Part shown: piece after piece, positions 35,571-44,309 of the stretch | Numbering within the stretch: position 1 is the stretch's first letter | Layout of the letters: each line of letters opens with the position of its first letter | Origin: Chryseobacterium gleum | Lineage (GTDB): Bacteria; Bacteroidota; Bacteroidia; Flavobacteriales_D; Crocinitomicaceae | Direction: 5' to 3' | Length of the DNA: 64,000 nucleotides | NCBI GenBank assembly: GCA_945862165.1 | Contig: CAMAXI010000006.1 | Coordinates: forward strand, 1 to 64,000 | Notes under the pieces: model-generated | Seen by the model: only the letters and a program-made list of their open reading frames with translations | Database searches by the model: none | Told to the model about the DNA's origin: nothing | Made by a program: the position numbers and the translations under genes

Positions 35571-35617
35571 GAATTAACTCGAAAAAATTTGATATTTATT
35601 AATAAAAAAAACAAAAT

Positions 35618-35908
35618 ATGATGAACAAAGTAGTTTTAATAGGTAATATGGGCGATTTTGCCAAAGTAACAGAATTTAACAACGGTGCAAAAGTGGCGCG
35701 TTTTCAGTTGGTAACACATTTTGGTTTAGAAACAAAGTGGTACCGCATGTTTGCCTGGGGAAATATTGCGCAGTTTATAGAGCGATTCGGCAGCAAAGGC
35801 AAACAAATTGTTGTGACGGGAAGGTTAGTAGAACGAACGTATGTAACCAAAGAGGGAGTTACAAAAAAAGTGGAAGAAGTCGAAGTAAGGCATGTGGTAG
35901 GGATGTGA
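35618..35908 (+). CDS. Short single-stranded DNA-binding protein, paralogue 3
   Basis: A 96-residue OB-fold SSB, the shortest of three: MNKVVLIGNMGDFAKV, ARFQLVTHFG, WYRMFAWGNIAQFIERFG, then KQIVVTGRLVERTY and EEVEVRHVVGM. There is no acidic tip. The gene is flanked on each side by REP-like palindromes. Start may be the first or second Met (MMNK). Confidence 0.85.
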   Translation: MMNKVVLIGNMGDFAKVTEFNNGAKVARFQLVTHFGLETKWYRMFAWGNIAQFIERFGSKGKQIVVTGRLVERTYVTKEGVTKKVEEVEVRHVVGM

Positions 35909-35926
35909 CGGAGTTTGTTTGGGGAG

Positions 35927-35946
35927 GGGTGAGTCGCGACTCACCC
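35927..35946. repeat. REP-like palindrome, copy 2 (perfect)
   Basis: GGGTGAGTCG (35927-35936) is an exact inverted repeat of CGACTCACCC (35937-35946). It lies about 115 bases upstream of the RAYT gene and is followed directly by the CCCGAA tract. Confidence 0.75.
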
Positions 35947-36046
35947 GAAAAAAACCCGAAAAAACACCCGAAAAAAAACCCGAACAAACACCCGAACAAA
36001 CACCCCCACACACAGATAAACACACACAAACAACACAAACAACAGA
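35943..36046. repeat. CCCGAA/ACAC low-complexity tract
   Basis: Irregular tandem units of ACCCGAAAAAA, changing to ACCCGAACAAAC and then to an ACAC-rich run. The first unit coincides with the right border of the REP-like palindrome, suggesting growth by slippage from that border. Frames crossing the tract are not genes. It ends about 17 bases before the RAYT start. Confidence 0.75.
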
Positions 36047-36062
36047 ATAACAAGCGATAAAA

Positions 36063-36587
36063 ATGAAATACGACCCAAAAACATATAGGCGACGAAATAG
36101 TTATCGAAAACAAGACCATGATTATGGTGGAAACGCAAGTTATTTTATAACGATGTGCGTGATTAATAAGGAAAAATGTTTATCTGAAATCGTATTAGAC
36201 AATAAAACGAATGAACCAATTGTTATTTTGACGAAATATGGTGCGATTATAGAACAACAAATAAAATGGTTGTGCGAACAATATGAATATATTCGAATTC
36301 CAAATTATATAATTATGCCCGATCATATACATTTTTTGATTGATATATTTAGTGAACTAAAGTATGAAAACACCAAAAAAGTAAAGTCCATGGCAGAACT
36401 AATGGGTGCTTTTAAATCCACATGTTCCAAACACATCCATTTGGTTGGAAAGTCTGAATTTACTTGGCAAAGAAATTATTATGATACTATTATTCGTTCA
36501 GAATGGATGTACACTAACATCATTAAATACATTGCGAAAAATCCATATTACTGGATATTTGGAAAAAGTAACAAATTTAATTTGTAG
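36063..36587 (+). CDS. REP-associated tyrosine transposase (RAYT, Y1/HUH family)
   Basis: A 174-residue Y1_Tnp-family protein. It begins with the typical YFITMCVINK strand, has the HUH metal motif H88-I-H90 in IMPDHIHFLID, and a candidate nucleophile Tyr in the helix NIIKYIAKNP near the C-terminus. RAYTs act as single-copy, domesticated nucleases linked to REP palindromes, which they bind and cut as single strands. Here two REP-like palindromes lie within 520 bases upstream. The gene is convergent with bcp, with an 11-base overlap of the ends. Confidence 0.88.
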   Translation: MKYDPKTYRRRNSYRKQDHDYGGNASYFITMCVINKEKCLSEIVLDNKTNEPIVILTKYGAIIEQQIKWLCEQYEYIRIPNYIIMPDHIHFLIDIFSELKYENTKKVKSMAELMGAFKSTCSKHIHLVGKSEFTWQRNYYDTIIRSEWMYTNIIKYIAKNPYYWIFGKSNKFNL

Positions 36588-37041
36588 CAAGAGAAGTAAT
36601 TGTCTTTATCGTCTCTTCAATATGTTTATCTGGATTCATTTGATTATTAATAATATGCACGATTTTACCTTCCTTATTCACAATGTACGTAACGCGTCCA
36701 GGTATTAAACCAAACAAATTGGCAGGTACTTTAAAGGATTTTCGGACGGTGTTTCCAATATCCGACAACAAATGAAACGTCAACCGAAATTGATCTGCAA
36801 ACTTTTTATGCGATGCAACACTATCCGCACTTATGCCAAAAACTTCGCAATCCAAGTTATTTAAATCCTGCATCGCATCGCGAAACGAACATGCTTCTTT
36901 TGTGCAACCAGGTGTATTATCTTTTGGATAGAAATAGATAATTAAATTTTTGGAACCAATATATTCCTGAATATTAATTGTTTGTCCGTTTTGATCCTGA
37001 AGTGAAAAAGATGGACAAGTATCGCCGATAGAAATGGACAT
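36577..37041 (-). CDS. bcp: Thiol peroxidase, BCP/PrxQ type
   Basis: A 154-residue atypical 2-Cys peroxiredoxin that reduces hydrogen and organic peroxides using thioredoxin. The peroxidatic C46 and resolving C51 are in NTPGCTKEACSFRD. The rest (FYPKDNTPG, GISADSVASHKKFA, GRVTYIVNKEGKI) is canonical. It follows the photolyase gene after about 45 bases and may be part of the same stress-related transcript. Confidence 0.95.
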   Translation of the reverse strand: MSISIGDTCPSFSLQDQNGQTINIQEYIGSKNLIIYFYPKDNTPGCTKEACSFRDAMQDLNNLDCEVFGISADSVASHKKFADQFRLTFHLLSDIGNTVRKSFKVPANLFGLIPGRVTYIVNKEGKIVHIINNQMNPDKHIEETIKTITSLATN

Positions 37042-37086
37042 AGAGAAAGAGTTATGAATTATGGATTACGTGTAATGACTTATGAA

Positions 37087-38391
37087 TTATGCGTTTAAGG
37101 TTTCCTTATAGATAGCTATCGTTCGTTTAGTGGTAGTTGCATGCTCTACGATCGGCTGTGGATATTTAGAAGTTCCATATTCTGGAACCCATCTTTTAAC
37201 ATACACCATTTGTTTGTCAAACTTATCTAATTGTAAAGCGGGATTAAATATCCTAAAATAAGGTGCTGCATCACATCCACTTCCTGCTGCCCATTGCCAA
37301 CCACCTGCATTGCTTGCGAGTTCAAAATCTAACAATTTCTCTGCAAAATAAGTAGCTCCCCAACGCCAATCAATTAATAAATGTTTAGTAAGAAAACTTG
37401 CAACAACCATACGTACACGATTGTGCATATGACCAGTCGCATTTAATTCGCGCATACCTGCATCTACTAATGGATATCCTGTCTTTCCTTCACACCAAGC
37501 TTTGAAATGTAGTTCATTATTATCCCAAGGTATACGATCATAAATAGGTTTAAATGAATGCTCTGCGCTCAATGGAAAATGAAAAATAATCATTTGATAA
37601 AAATCGCGCCAAATCAACTCATTTAAAAAAGTTTCATTTAGTTCCTTTGCCTGACGCGCAAGCGCACGAACACTAATTGTACCAAAGCGCAAGTGAACCC
37701 CTAACCTACTTGTTCCAGTAATTGCAGGAAAATCGCGTTGTTCAGAATACTTAGAAACTAAGGTTTGATTTACTGATTTTGCGGGAAAATCAACTATTTT
37801 AACACCTGTAAAACCTAACTCCTGTATCGAAATTAAGGGCTGTTTTTCCTGGAATGTTCTAAGATTATTCAATTGTTTTTCACTCGGAAATGCTGCTAAA
37901 TCCGCATCTGTTAATCGTGCTTTCCACTTTCTGGAATACGGCGTAAAAACCGTATACGGCTTTCCATCGTCTTTAACAACTTCTTGCTTTTCAAATACAA
38001 CGTGATCTTTTGCTCCAACAAAATCAATGTTTTTATCTTTTAACAATTCAAAAATTGCAGCATCTCGTTTTAATGCATTCGATTCATAATCCCGATTAAC
38101 AACCACTTTTTGAATGGAAAATTCCGCGCAAATTTTCGGTAAAAGTTCAACCGGATTGCCGAAATATACCATTAAATCAGAACCAACATTTTGGTATTCG
38201 GATTTTAATCGTGTAATTTCTTGGTGAATAAATAGGATGCGTTGATCGTCTGGCTTTAAGCGCGCTAAAATCGTTGAATCAAAAATAAATATTGGAATAA
38301 CTTGTCCATCGGAATTTAGCGCCTTATATAACCCATGATTATCTTCCAAGCGCAAATCCCTACGGTGCCAAAAAAGGATGTTATTTTCCAT
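37087..38391 (-). CDS. phrB: Deoxyribodipyrimidine photolyase
   Basis: A 434-residue light-dependent DNA repair enzyme of the photolyase/cryptochrome family. An N-terminal antenna domain (MENNILFWHRRDLRLEDNHG) is followed by the FAD-binding domain with NELIWRDFYQ, GYPLVDAGMRELNATGHMHNR and the Trp-rich GGWQWAAGSGCDAAPYFRIF. I start at 38391, which gives the usual N-terminus; 38403 would add four residues. The gene overlaps queD by 11 bases. Cryptochrome function cannot be excluded, but the residues fit class I CPD photolyase. Confidence 0.94.
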   Translation of the reverse strand: MENNILFWHRRDLRLEDNHGLYKALNSDGQVIPIFIFDSTILARLKPDDQRILFIHQEITRLKSEYQNVGSDLMVYFGNPVELLPKICAEFSIQKVVVNRDYESNALKRDAAIFELLKDKNIDFVGAKDHVVFEKQEVVKDDGKPYTVFTPYSRKWKARLTDADLAAFPSEKQLNNLRTFQEKQPLISIQELGFTGVKIVDFPAKSVNQTLVSKYSEQRDFPAITGTSRLGVHLRFGTISVRALARQAKELNETFLNELIWRDFYQMIIFHFPLSAEHSFKPIYDRIPWDNNELHFKAWCEGKTGYPLVDAGMRELNATGHMHNRVRMVVASFLTKHLLIDWRWGATYFAEKLLDFELASNAGGWQWAAGSGCDAAPYFRIFNPALQLDKFDKQMVYVKRWVPEYGTSKYPQPIVEHATTTKRTIAIYKETLNA

Positions 38392-38785
38392 TGTAAAACA
38401 CACTATTTCGTTCTGTCTCCCAAAGGGTTAATTCAATAGTATATTTTTCATCTAAACGGGCACGTAGTTTATTCCAAATAACTAAAGCGATGTTTTCAGC
38501 CGTTGGGATCAAGTTTGCAAATTCCGGACAATCTAAATTTAGATTACGATGATCAAAAGCTTCTGATACTTCTTCATCAATTATATCTGAAAGTATTTTT
38601 AAATCAATGACATACCCAGTTTCTGGATCAATTTCACCATCCAAACAAACCAATAGAGTATAATTGTGTCCATGAAAATTTGGGTTATTACATTTTCCAA
38701 AGATTGCTTCGTTTTTTTCATCCGAAAAAGTGGGATTATACAAACGGTGTGCTGCATTAAATGTTTCTCTTCTACAAACTTTCAT
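38381..38785 (-). CDS. queD: 6-carboxytetrahydropterin synthase (QueD family)
   Basis: A 134-residue enzyme of the PTPS fold, converting dihydroneopterin triphosphate toward queuosine precursors. Zinc ligands are H13 (NAAHR), and H38 and H40 (FHGHNY), with the catalytic Cys C32 in GKCNNPN. It overlaps both neighbours (idi by 14 bases, phr by 11). No other queuosine genes are nearby, so a folate- or photolyase-cofactor-related role for the pterin is a possible alternative. Confidence 0.92.
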   Translation of the reverse strand: MKVCRRETFNAAHRLYNPTFSDEKNEAIFGKCNNPNFHGHNYTLLVCLDGEIDPETGYVIDLKILSDIIDEEVSEAFDHRNLNLDCPEFANLIPTAENIALVIWNKLRARLDEKYTIELTLWETERNSVFYNGK

Positions 38786-39305
38786 AAAAATCCGGGGTTA
38801 TTTTCTCTGTAAAATGTTCGATAATATATGTAAACCAATAGGTAAATTGATTCGGATTTGTTTGAATTTCAGACCTAACATCTTCTAAACTTACCCATCT
38901 GAAATCTTGAGCTTCCTCCGGATTTACATTTGGTATTCCATCAAATTTACCAAGAAAAACATGATCTAATTCGTGTTCGGATAAATTATTTTCTAAATCA
39001 GTTTGATAGACAAAATAAAAGGCATGTTTTAATTGAGTTGCGATACCCATTTCTTCTTGGAGTCTTCGGTGCGCTGCATCTATGGAAAGTTCTCCCGGTC
39101 TAGGATGCGAACAACAGGTATTTGTCCACAGATCAGCAGAATGATACTTCCCCTCCGCGCGTTGGTGAATCAACATTTCATTGTTTGAATTCCACAAAAT
39201 AATGGAAAAGGCGCGATGCAAACAGTTCTTCTGGTGCGCCTCTAACTTATCCATCTCCCCTATTGGCAAGTCTTTTTCGTCTACCAAAATTACTTTTTCA
39301 AACAT
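38772..39305 (-). CDS. idi: Isopentenyl-diphosphate delta-isomerase, type 1
   Basis: A 177-residue Nudix-fold enzyme interconverting IPP and DMAPP for isoprenoid synthesis. It has the NTCCSHPRPGE motif with the catalytic Cys, the Nudix-like AAHRRLQEEMG helix, and the ELDHVFLG segment with the catalytic Glu. The gene sits 6 bases after the histidine kinase gene and overlaps queD. In Flavobacteriales this isomerase often serves carotenoid formation. Confidence 0.95.
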   Translation of the reverse strand: MFEKVILVDEKDLPIGEMDKLEAHQKNCLHRAFSIILWNSNNEMLIHQRAEGKYHSADLWTNTCCSHPRPGELSIDAAHRRLQEEMGIATQLKHAFYFVYQTDLENNLSEHELDHVFLGKFDGIPNVNPEEAQDFRWVSLEDVRSEIQTNPNQFTYWFTYIIEHFTEKITPDFYESL

Positions 39306-39311
39306 ACTGTT

Positions 39312-40397
39312 TTAATAAATTGAAACTCCTTTACTTGATTTTAAAGAATCTGCTTTTGGTTTATTTCTACTTAAACTAAAGGAAAAAGTACAACCTAAAC
39401 CAACGGTGCTTCGAACATTAATGGATTGTTCATGTGTTTCAATGATATGTTTTACAATCGCTAAACCTAGACCTGAGCCTCCTTCATTACGCGTTCTACT
39501 CTTCTCCACACGATAAAAACGCTCAAACAAACGGGGTAAATCTTTTTTGTCAATCCCAGGACCATTATCAGATACTTCTACCAATAATAATTCATTCATT
39601 TCATGAAAACGAATTTTAGTTTCTCCATTTACATTTCCATAATTGATCGAATTGGTAATTAAATTTAACAAGACTTGCGCTATCTTTAATTGATCTGCAT
39701 AGACTTGATAATTCGGATAATCTTTTGCAAACGTAATTGTTATGTTTTTTTCCTTCGAACTTAACTCTAAAGAATCAATAATTTCCTTCGTTAATTTTTT
39801 AATGTCAAAAAGCTGAAAATCCATTTGTAGTGCATTCACTTCCAGCTTTGTAATTTGATCTAAATCTTCAATTAAATGCACCATGCGATCTACCGAATTA
39901 GACGCACGTTCTAAAAAAACACGATTCACTTTTTCGTCTTCCAAACCACCATCCAACAACGTGAGAATATACCCTTGTATGGAAAACAAAGGCGTTTTCA
40001 ATTCATGCGCTAAATTTCCTAAAAACTCTTTTCGAAAAGTTTCGCGCTCTTTCAAATTTGAAATTTCTTCGTTGCGCTCTTCCGTCCATTTTTTAGTTAC
40101 ACGTTCAGCCTCTTCAAAAACTGCTTCTGTAAGTTTAATGGTCGGTGCAATATTCGCCTGTGACTTTTCTTTTTGAATAGAACGATATAAAACCTTTAAG
40201 CGTTTATTCACAAAAAGATCTACGAAATAATAAAAAATATAAAAAGAAAATCCACCGATAAGAATTGGCCCTAATATTAAATACCAGACAGAAATATTAA
40301 CATTCAGGAAATATGCGCTTCCAAAAAAAAGGAATGTAAATGCAAATACGAGAATACTTGCATAGACAATAAAATAAATTGGCTTACTATTTTTCAC
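39312..40397 (-). CDS. Sensor histidine kinase (PhoR-like)
   Basis: A 361-residue inner-membrane kinase with two transmembrane segments (about 7-31 and 36-60) separated by a very short loop, so it hardly has a periplasmic sensor. The phosphoacceptor H131 lies in [16 protein letters not shown]. The ATPase part has [10 protein letters not shown] (N), DNGPGID (G1), FERFYR (F) and [11 protein letters not shown] (G2). It overlaps the response regulator gene by 11 bases. A PhoR-like name reflects domain order only; the signal is unknown. Confidence 0.92.
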   Translation of the reverse strand: MKNSKPIYFIVYASILVFAFTFLFFGSAYFLNVNISVWYLILGPILIGGFSFYIFYYFVDLFVNKRLKVLYRSIQKEKSQANIAPTIKLTEAVFEEAERVTKKWTEERNEEISNLKERETFRKEFLGNLAHELKTPLFSIQGYILTLLDGGLEDEKVNRVFLERASNSVDRMVHLIEDLDQITKLEVNALQMDFQLFDIKKLTKEIIDSLELSSKEKNITITFAKDYPNYQVYADQLKIAQVLLNLITNSINYGNVNGETKIRFHEMNELLLVEVSDNGPGIDKKDLPRLFERFYRVEKSRTRNEGGSGLGLAIVKHIIETHEQSINVRSTVGLGCTFSFSLSRNKPKADSLKSSKGVSIY

Positions 40398-41094
40398 TAT
40401 TCACAAATGTATATCCAACACCTTTAATAGTGCGAATATAATCATCTCCTAGCTTTTCTCTTAATTTTCGAATGTGAACATCGATCGTTCTTTCACCAAC
40501 AATTGTTTCAGTACCCCAAACTTTCCCTAAAATTTCTTCACGCGTAAATACTTTTTGAGGCTTACTAATCAGTAATTCAAGTAATTCAAATTCTTTCTTT
40601 GGCAATTGAATAACTCCATCTTTGGTTTCCACTAAATATTTTTCACGGTCAATTTTAATTTGTCCAACTTCAATAATAGTGTTCATCGCTTGCGGTTTTA
40701 TACGTCGCAACAAAGATTCTACCTTACTAATCAATAAACGTGGACGAATTGGCTTTGAAATATAGTCATCAGCACCAGCTTCAAATCCAGCTACTTGCGA
40801 ATAATCTTCTGCACGTGAAGTTAAAAATGCAATAATTGGCTGCGGAAAAGAAGTCATTTTACGAATTGCATAACATGCTTCAATTCCGTCCATTACAGGC
40901 ATCATAACATCCATAATTACGAGGACTGGCTTATTTTTCTGGAAAACATCCAATGCCATTTGTCCATTGGTTGCTGTGGAAATTGTATAACCCTCTTTCT
41001 CTAGGTTGTACTTTAAGAACTCCAAAATATCTAAATCATCATCTACTAGAAGTATATGTATTGATTTTTTTTGGCTAGGGTCAAACGTAAACAT
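40387..41094 (-). CDS. Response regulator, OmpR/PhoB family
   Basis: A 235-residue two-domain regulator. The receiver has acidic D18-D20, phosphoacceptor D62 in MDVMMP, and K114 in ISKPI. The winged-helix DNA-binding domain ends with the typical [17 protein letters not shown] and [11 protein letters not shown]. It is first in a minus-strand operon with its kinase, idi, queD, phr and probably bcp. It is divergent from a TonB-dependent receptor and could control it. Confidence 0.94.
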   Translation of the reverse strand: MFTFDPSQKKSIHILLVDDDLDILEFLKYNLEKEGYTISTATNGQMALDVFQKNKPVLVIMDVMMPVMDGIEACYAIRKMTSFPQPIIAFLTSRAEDYSQVAGFEAGADDYISKPIRPRLLISKVESLLRRIKPQAMNTIIEVGQIKIDREKYLVETKDGVIQLPKKEFELLELLISKPQKVFTREEILGKVWGTETIVGERTIDVHIRKLREKLGDDYIRTIKGVGYTFVNSEK

Positions 41095-41269
41095 ATATCG
41101 AAGATTATTAGAATTTGTTTAGCAAATGTATTCCCAAAACCTAACTGACCGCTTAAGTTAAGTTTACTATTACATTAATGATTAATAATTTGAATTAACG
41201 GACAGTTAACAATTAGTTAACAAAGCAAACTGTTTAATAAAGGAACTTTGTTGAAAATTTAAATTATAC

Positions 41270-44131
41270 ATGAAAAATCTATTTTTAATCGCTTTTTTCT
41301 CCCTATTTACATATGTAATTAACGCGCAAAACGCTACAATACAAGGGAAAGTAATTGACGAAATGAATGGTCAAACAGTTCCCGGAGCAAAAATATTTTT
41401 AGATAGTACGTTTAAAATCACAGTAACTGATTTTGACGGGAAATTTTCTTTTGAAAATGTCTCCGTTGGAGAACACACCATTACAGTAAAGTATCCAACA
41501 TATATTACCAAAAAAACCAACGGTGTACAAGCAAAAGAAGGAGAAATAACAGATATTACTGTTGCTATTATTTCTGCCGAAAAACAATTAAATGTTGCAC
41601 GTGTGAAAACTAAAGCAAAAGCAGAAACTACTGCAGCGCTTTTATTAAATCAAAAAAATGCAACATCTGTAACAAGTGGTATCACAGCCGAAGAAATAAA
41701 AAAAACACCAGATACTCGTACAAGTGATGTGTTAAAAAGAGTAAGCGGTGCAAGTATACAAGACAATAAATATGTAGTAATACGTGGTTTAAATGACCGT
41801 TATAATTTTGCAATGTTGAATGACGCACCACTTCCAAGTTCTGAATCGGATAAAAAAGCGTTTTCCTTTGACATTTTCCCTTCCAACATGTTAGACAATC
41901 TTGTGATTACTAAAACAGCTACTCCAGACTTACCAGGAGAATTTGCTGGAGGTGTAATTAATATCAAAACAATTTCTCCAAGACCTAAAAATTTTCAAAC
42001 CATACAATTAGGAACGTCCATTAACACAATCACAACTTTCAGAGAATTTAAAAAATCAGAAGGTACAGGGACCGATTTTTTAGGTTTAGGAGGAAATGCA
42101 CGACAACTTCCATCTGGAATTCCTGGCACGAAAGAATTTGAAGCGTATTCCCCACTTCAAAAAGCAGAAGCAGCAAAATTAATGACTCCAACTTGGAACC
42201 CTCAAAGCTCCATGGCTCTTCCAAATTTAACGCTTCAATATAGTTTAGGTAGAGCTTATACATTGAAAAACGGACATAAACTTGGGTTAGTATTTGCCTA
42301 TAACTACAATTCAAACAATCAAGCAAACGAAACTATTCGTAGAGAATTTGAAGAACAATCCAATGGTGTTGTAAAAAAAATGGAATTGAAAGACTCTGTT
42401 TTTACAAAATCCGTATTAAATACTGGTATGCTTAACCTATCCTACCAATTTAATGATAGTAGTAGTATAAATTTTTACAACATTTATTCTATCTCTAGTG
42501 ATGACCGAATTAACATCCGTAAAGGAGTTCGTGAATTAGATTCAGACCCTCGTCAATGGGAAAAATCTACTAACTTTTGGTATACGCAAAACTTATTAAA
42601 TACAAGTCAATTATCCGGTTCACATAAAATCAACCAACACTTCAAAGTAAATTGGGCTGGAGGATATAGTAATATTTTAAGAGATATACCAAACCAACGC
42701 CGTGTAGTTTATCAAAAATCTACATACTTAGAAAATGACACTACCGCAAAATACTTTGCAATCATTCAGAAAAACGGAACGATTCCTACAGCAGCTGGAA
42801 ATATGTTTTGGGCAAAAACAGATGAGAAAATCTCCTCCGGAAAAATCGATTTAATTTTCCCATTCACAATACAATCTACCAAACAAGAAATAAAAATTGG
42901 TGCCGCAACACAATATAGAGAAAGAGATTTTACTGTAAGAAGCTTAGGTTTTTCAAAATATATTCCATCAAGTAAACAATTCGAAGGCAACCTTCTATCA
43001 TTAGATCCTTCTGAAATCTTCTCGAGTTCTAACTTGGGTTTGATGGAAAACGGTAACGGAGGATTTAAATTAGATGAAGCCACAAAAGTCAGCGATAGTT
43101 ATCGAGCAAATTCATTGTTAAACGCAGGTTACGCAATGATGGATGCTAAAATCGGCTCAAAATTTAGAGCAGTTGGTGGTGTTCGTTTAGAATCGTATAA
43201 ACAAAATTTTTTCTACATGGCCTCAAATAACAATGAAAAAAATGTTGATACTACAGTTGTAGATTTATTACCTTCTATCAATTTAATTTACAGTTTGACT
43301 AAAAAAACAAATTTACGTGCTAGTTATTACAAAACAGTTTCTCGTCCGGAGTTTAGAGAATTAGCACCGTTTGCATTTTATAATTTTATTATGGACAATA
43401 TCTTATCTGGTGACACGTCACTAAGAAGAGCAACTATTGATAATTATGATGTTCGCTATGAAGTTTATCCATCGCCATCTCAAATGTTTAGCGTTTCTGG
43501 ATTCTATAAAGAATTTAAAAACCCGATTGAATTAATTAACAGGACTGGTACTTCTGGAGCGCCCGAATTAAACTATGTAAATATCAACAAAGTTCAAAAC
43601 ATTGGACTTGAAGTAGAGTACCGAATTAAATTAGACATTTTTACAAATAAAACGGGTGTTAAAGACTCTGTTAAAAAGAATGTATTCTTGTCTAATTCTA
43701 CTCTTTATTCTAACTTCTCATTAATTCGTTCAAACGTATTTTTAGATGCAATTGTTGGTTCAGGAGGTAACCGCCCAATGCAAGGTCAATCACCTTATAT
43801 TATCAATGCAGGATATCAATTTGAACACCCGACGAAAGACTGGAGTTTAGCACTTAATTACAATGTAGTTGGACAACGTATTTTTATCGTTGGAAATACA
43901 CAAGAACCATCTGTTTGGGAGAATGGAAGACATGTGATTGACATGCAATTTGCAAAACGAATTAAAGATAAATGGGAATTCAAATTCAATGTTAAGGATT
44001 TATTAGCACAGAAACTTTTGTTCTTCCAAGACCTTAACAATGATAAAAGATATACAAAAGGAATTGACAACCGTTGGCAAGAAATTTCTTTTGGTCAAAC
44101 CATATCATTAAGTGCAAGTTACAAATTTTAA
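41270..44131 (+). CDS. TonB-dependent outer-membrane receptor 1
   Basis: A 953-residue outer-membrane protein. Signal peptide MKNLFLIAFFSLFTYVINAQ, then a carboxypeptidase-regulatory-like domain (about 24-95, IQGKVIDEMNGQTVPGAKI). The plug follows (about 120-240, ending ITKTATPDLPGEFAGG), then a 22-strand-type barrel closing with a C-terminal Phe. No SusD gene accompanies it, so a sugar-uptake call is not justified; the substrate is unknown. A terminator follows. It is the first gene of the surface cluster and divergent from the response regulator. Confidence 0.9.
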   Translation: MKNLFLIAFFSLFTYVINAQNATIQGKVIDEMNGQTVPGAKIFLDSTFKITVTDFDGKFSFENVSVGEHTITVKYPTYITKKTNGVQAKEGEITDITVAIISAEKQLNVARVKTKAKAETTAALLLNQKNATSVTSGITAEEIKKTPDTRTSDVLKRVSGASIQDNKYVVIRGLNDRYNFAMLNDAPLPSSESDKKAFSFDIFPSNMLDNLVITKTATPDLPGEFAGGVINIKTISPRPKNFQTIQLGTSINTITTFREFKKSEGTGTDFLGLGGNARQLPSGIPGTKEFEAYSPLQKAEAAKLMTPTWNPQSSMALPNLTLQYSLGRAYTLKNGHKLGLVFAYNYNSNNQANETIRREFEEQSNGVVKKMELKDSVFTKSVLNTGMLNLSYQFNDSSSINFYNIYSISSDDRINIRKGVRELDSDPRQWEKSTNFWYTQNLLNTSQLSGSHKINQHFKVNWAGGYSNILRDIPNQRRVVYQKSTYLENDTTAKYFAIIQKNGTIPTAAGNMFWAKTDEKISSGKIDLIFPFTIQSTKQEIKIGAATQYRERDFTVRSLGFSKYIPSSKQFEGNLLSLDPSEIFSSSNLGLMENGNGGFKLDEATKVSDSYRANSLLNAGYAMMDAKIGSKFRAVGGVRLESYKQNFFYMASNNNEKNVDTTVVDLLPSINLIYSLTKKTNLRASYYKTVSRPEFRELAPFAFYNFIMDNILSGDTSLRRATIDNYDVRYEVYPSPSQMFSVSGFYKEFKNPIELINRTGTSGAPELNYVNINKVQNIGLEVEYRIKLDIFTNKTGVKDSVKKNVFLSNSTLYSNFSLIRSNVFLDAIVGSGGNRPMQGQSPYIINAGYQFEHPTKDWSLALNYNVVGQRIFIVGNTQEPSVWENGRHVIDMQFAKRIKDKWEFKFNVKDLLAQKLLFFQDLNNDKRYTKGIDNRWQEISFGQTISLSASYKF

Positions 44132-44165
44132 GCGCGCAATACACTGGTAATCAAATTAAAAAAAC

Positions 44166-44197
44166 AAAAGGGAAGGTGTTAATCTTCCCTTTTTTTA
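44166..44197 (+). terminator. Intrinsic terminator after TonB receptor 1
   Basis: Perfect 10-base stem AAAAGGGAAG (44166-44175) with CTTCCCTTTT (44184-44193), 8-base loop, and a run of eight T. Confidence 0.9.
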
Positions 44198-44309
44198 TTG
44201 ATAACATTGCTAACAATACTTTATCCAAGGTTAAACATTTATTAATCTTTGGATAACATTATAGCAAGGTTTGTACTGTTACTTTGCAACATAAAATTTA
44301 AAATAAACT

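Noticed and set aside
35737-36060. Frame of 107 codons overlapping the third SSB gene
   Set aside because: Shifted reading of the SSB gene that continues through the CCCGAA tract; the peptide is low-complexity Lys/Asn/Pro/His.
39312-41094. Two-component system as PorX-PorY regulators of type IX secretion
   Set aside because: PorX carries a PglZ-like effector domain, whereas this regulator has an ordinary OmpR-type winged helix.
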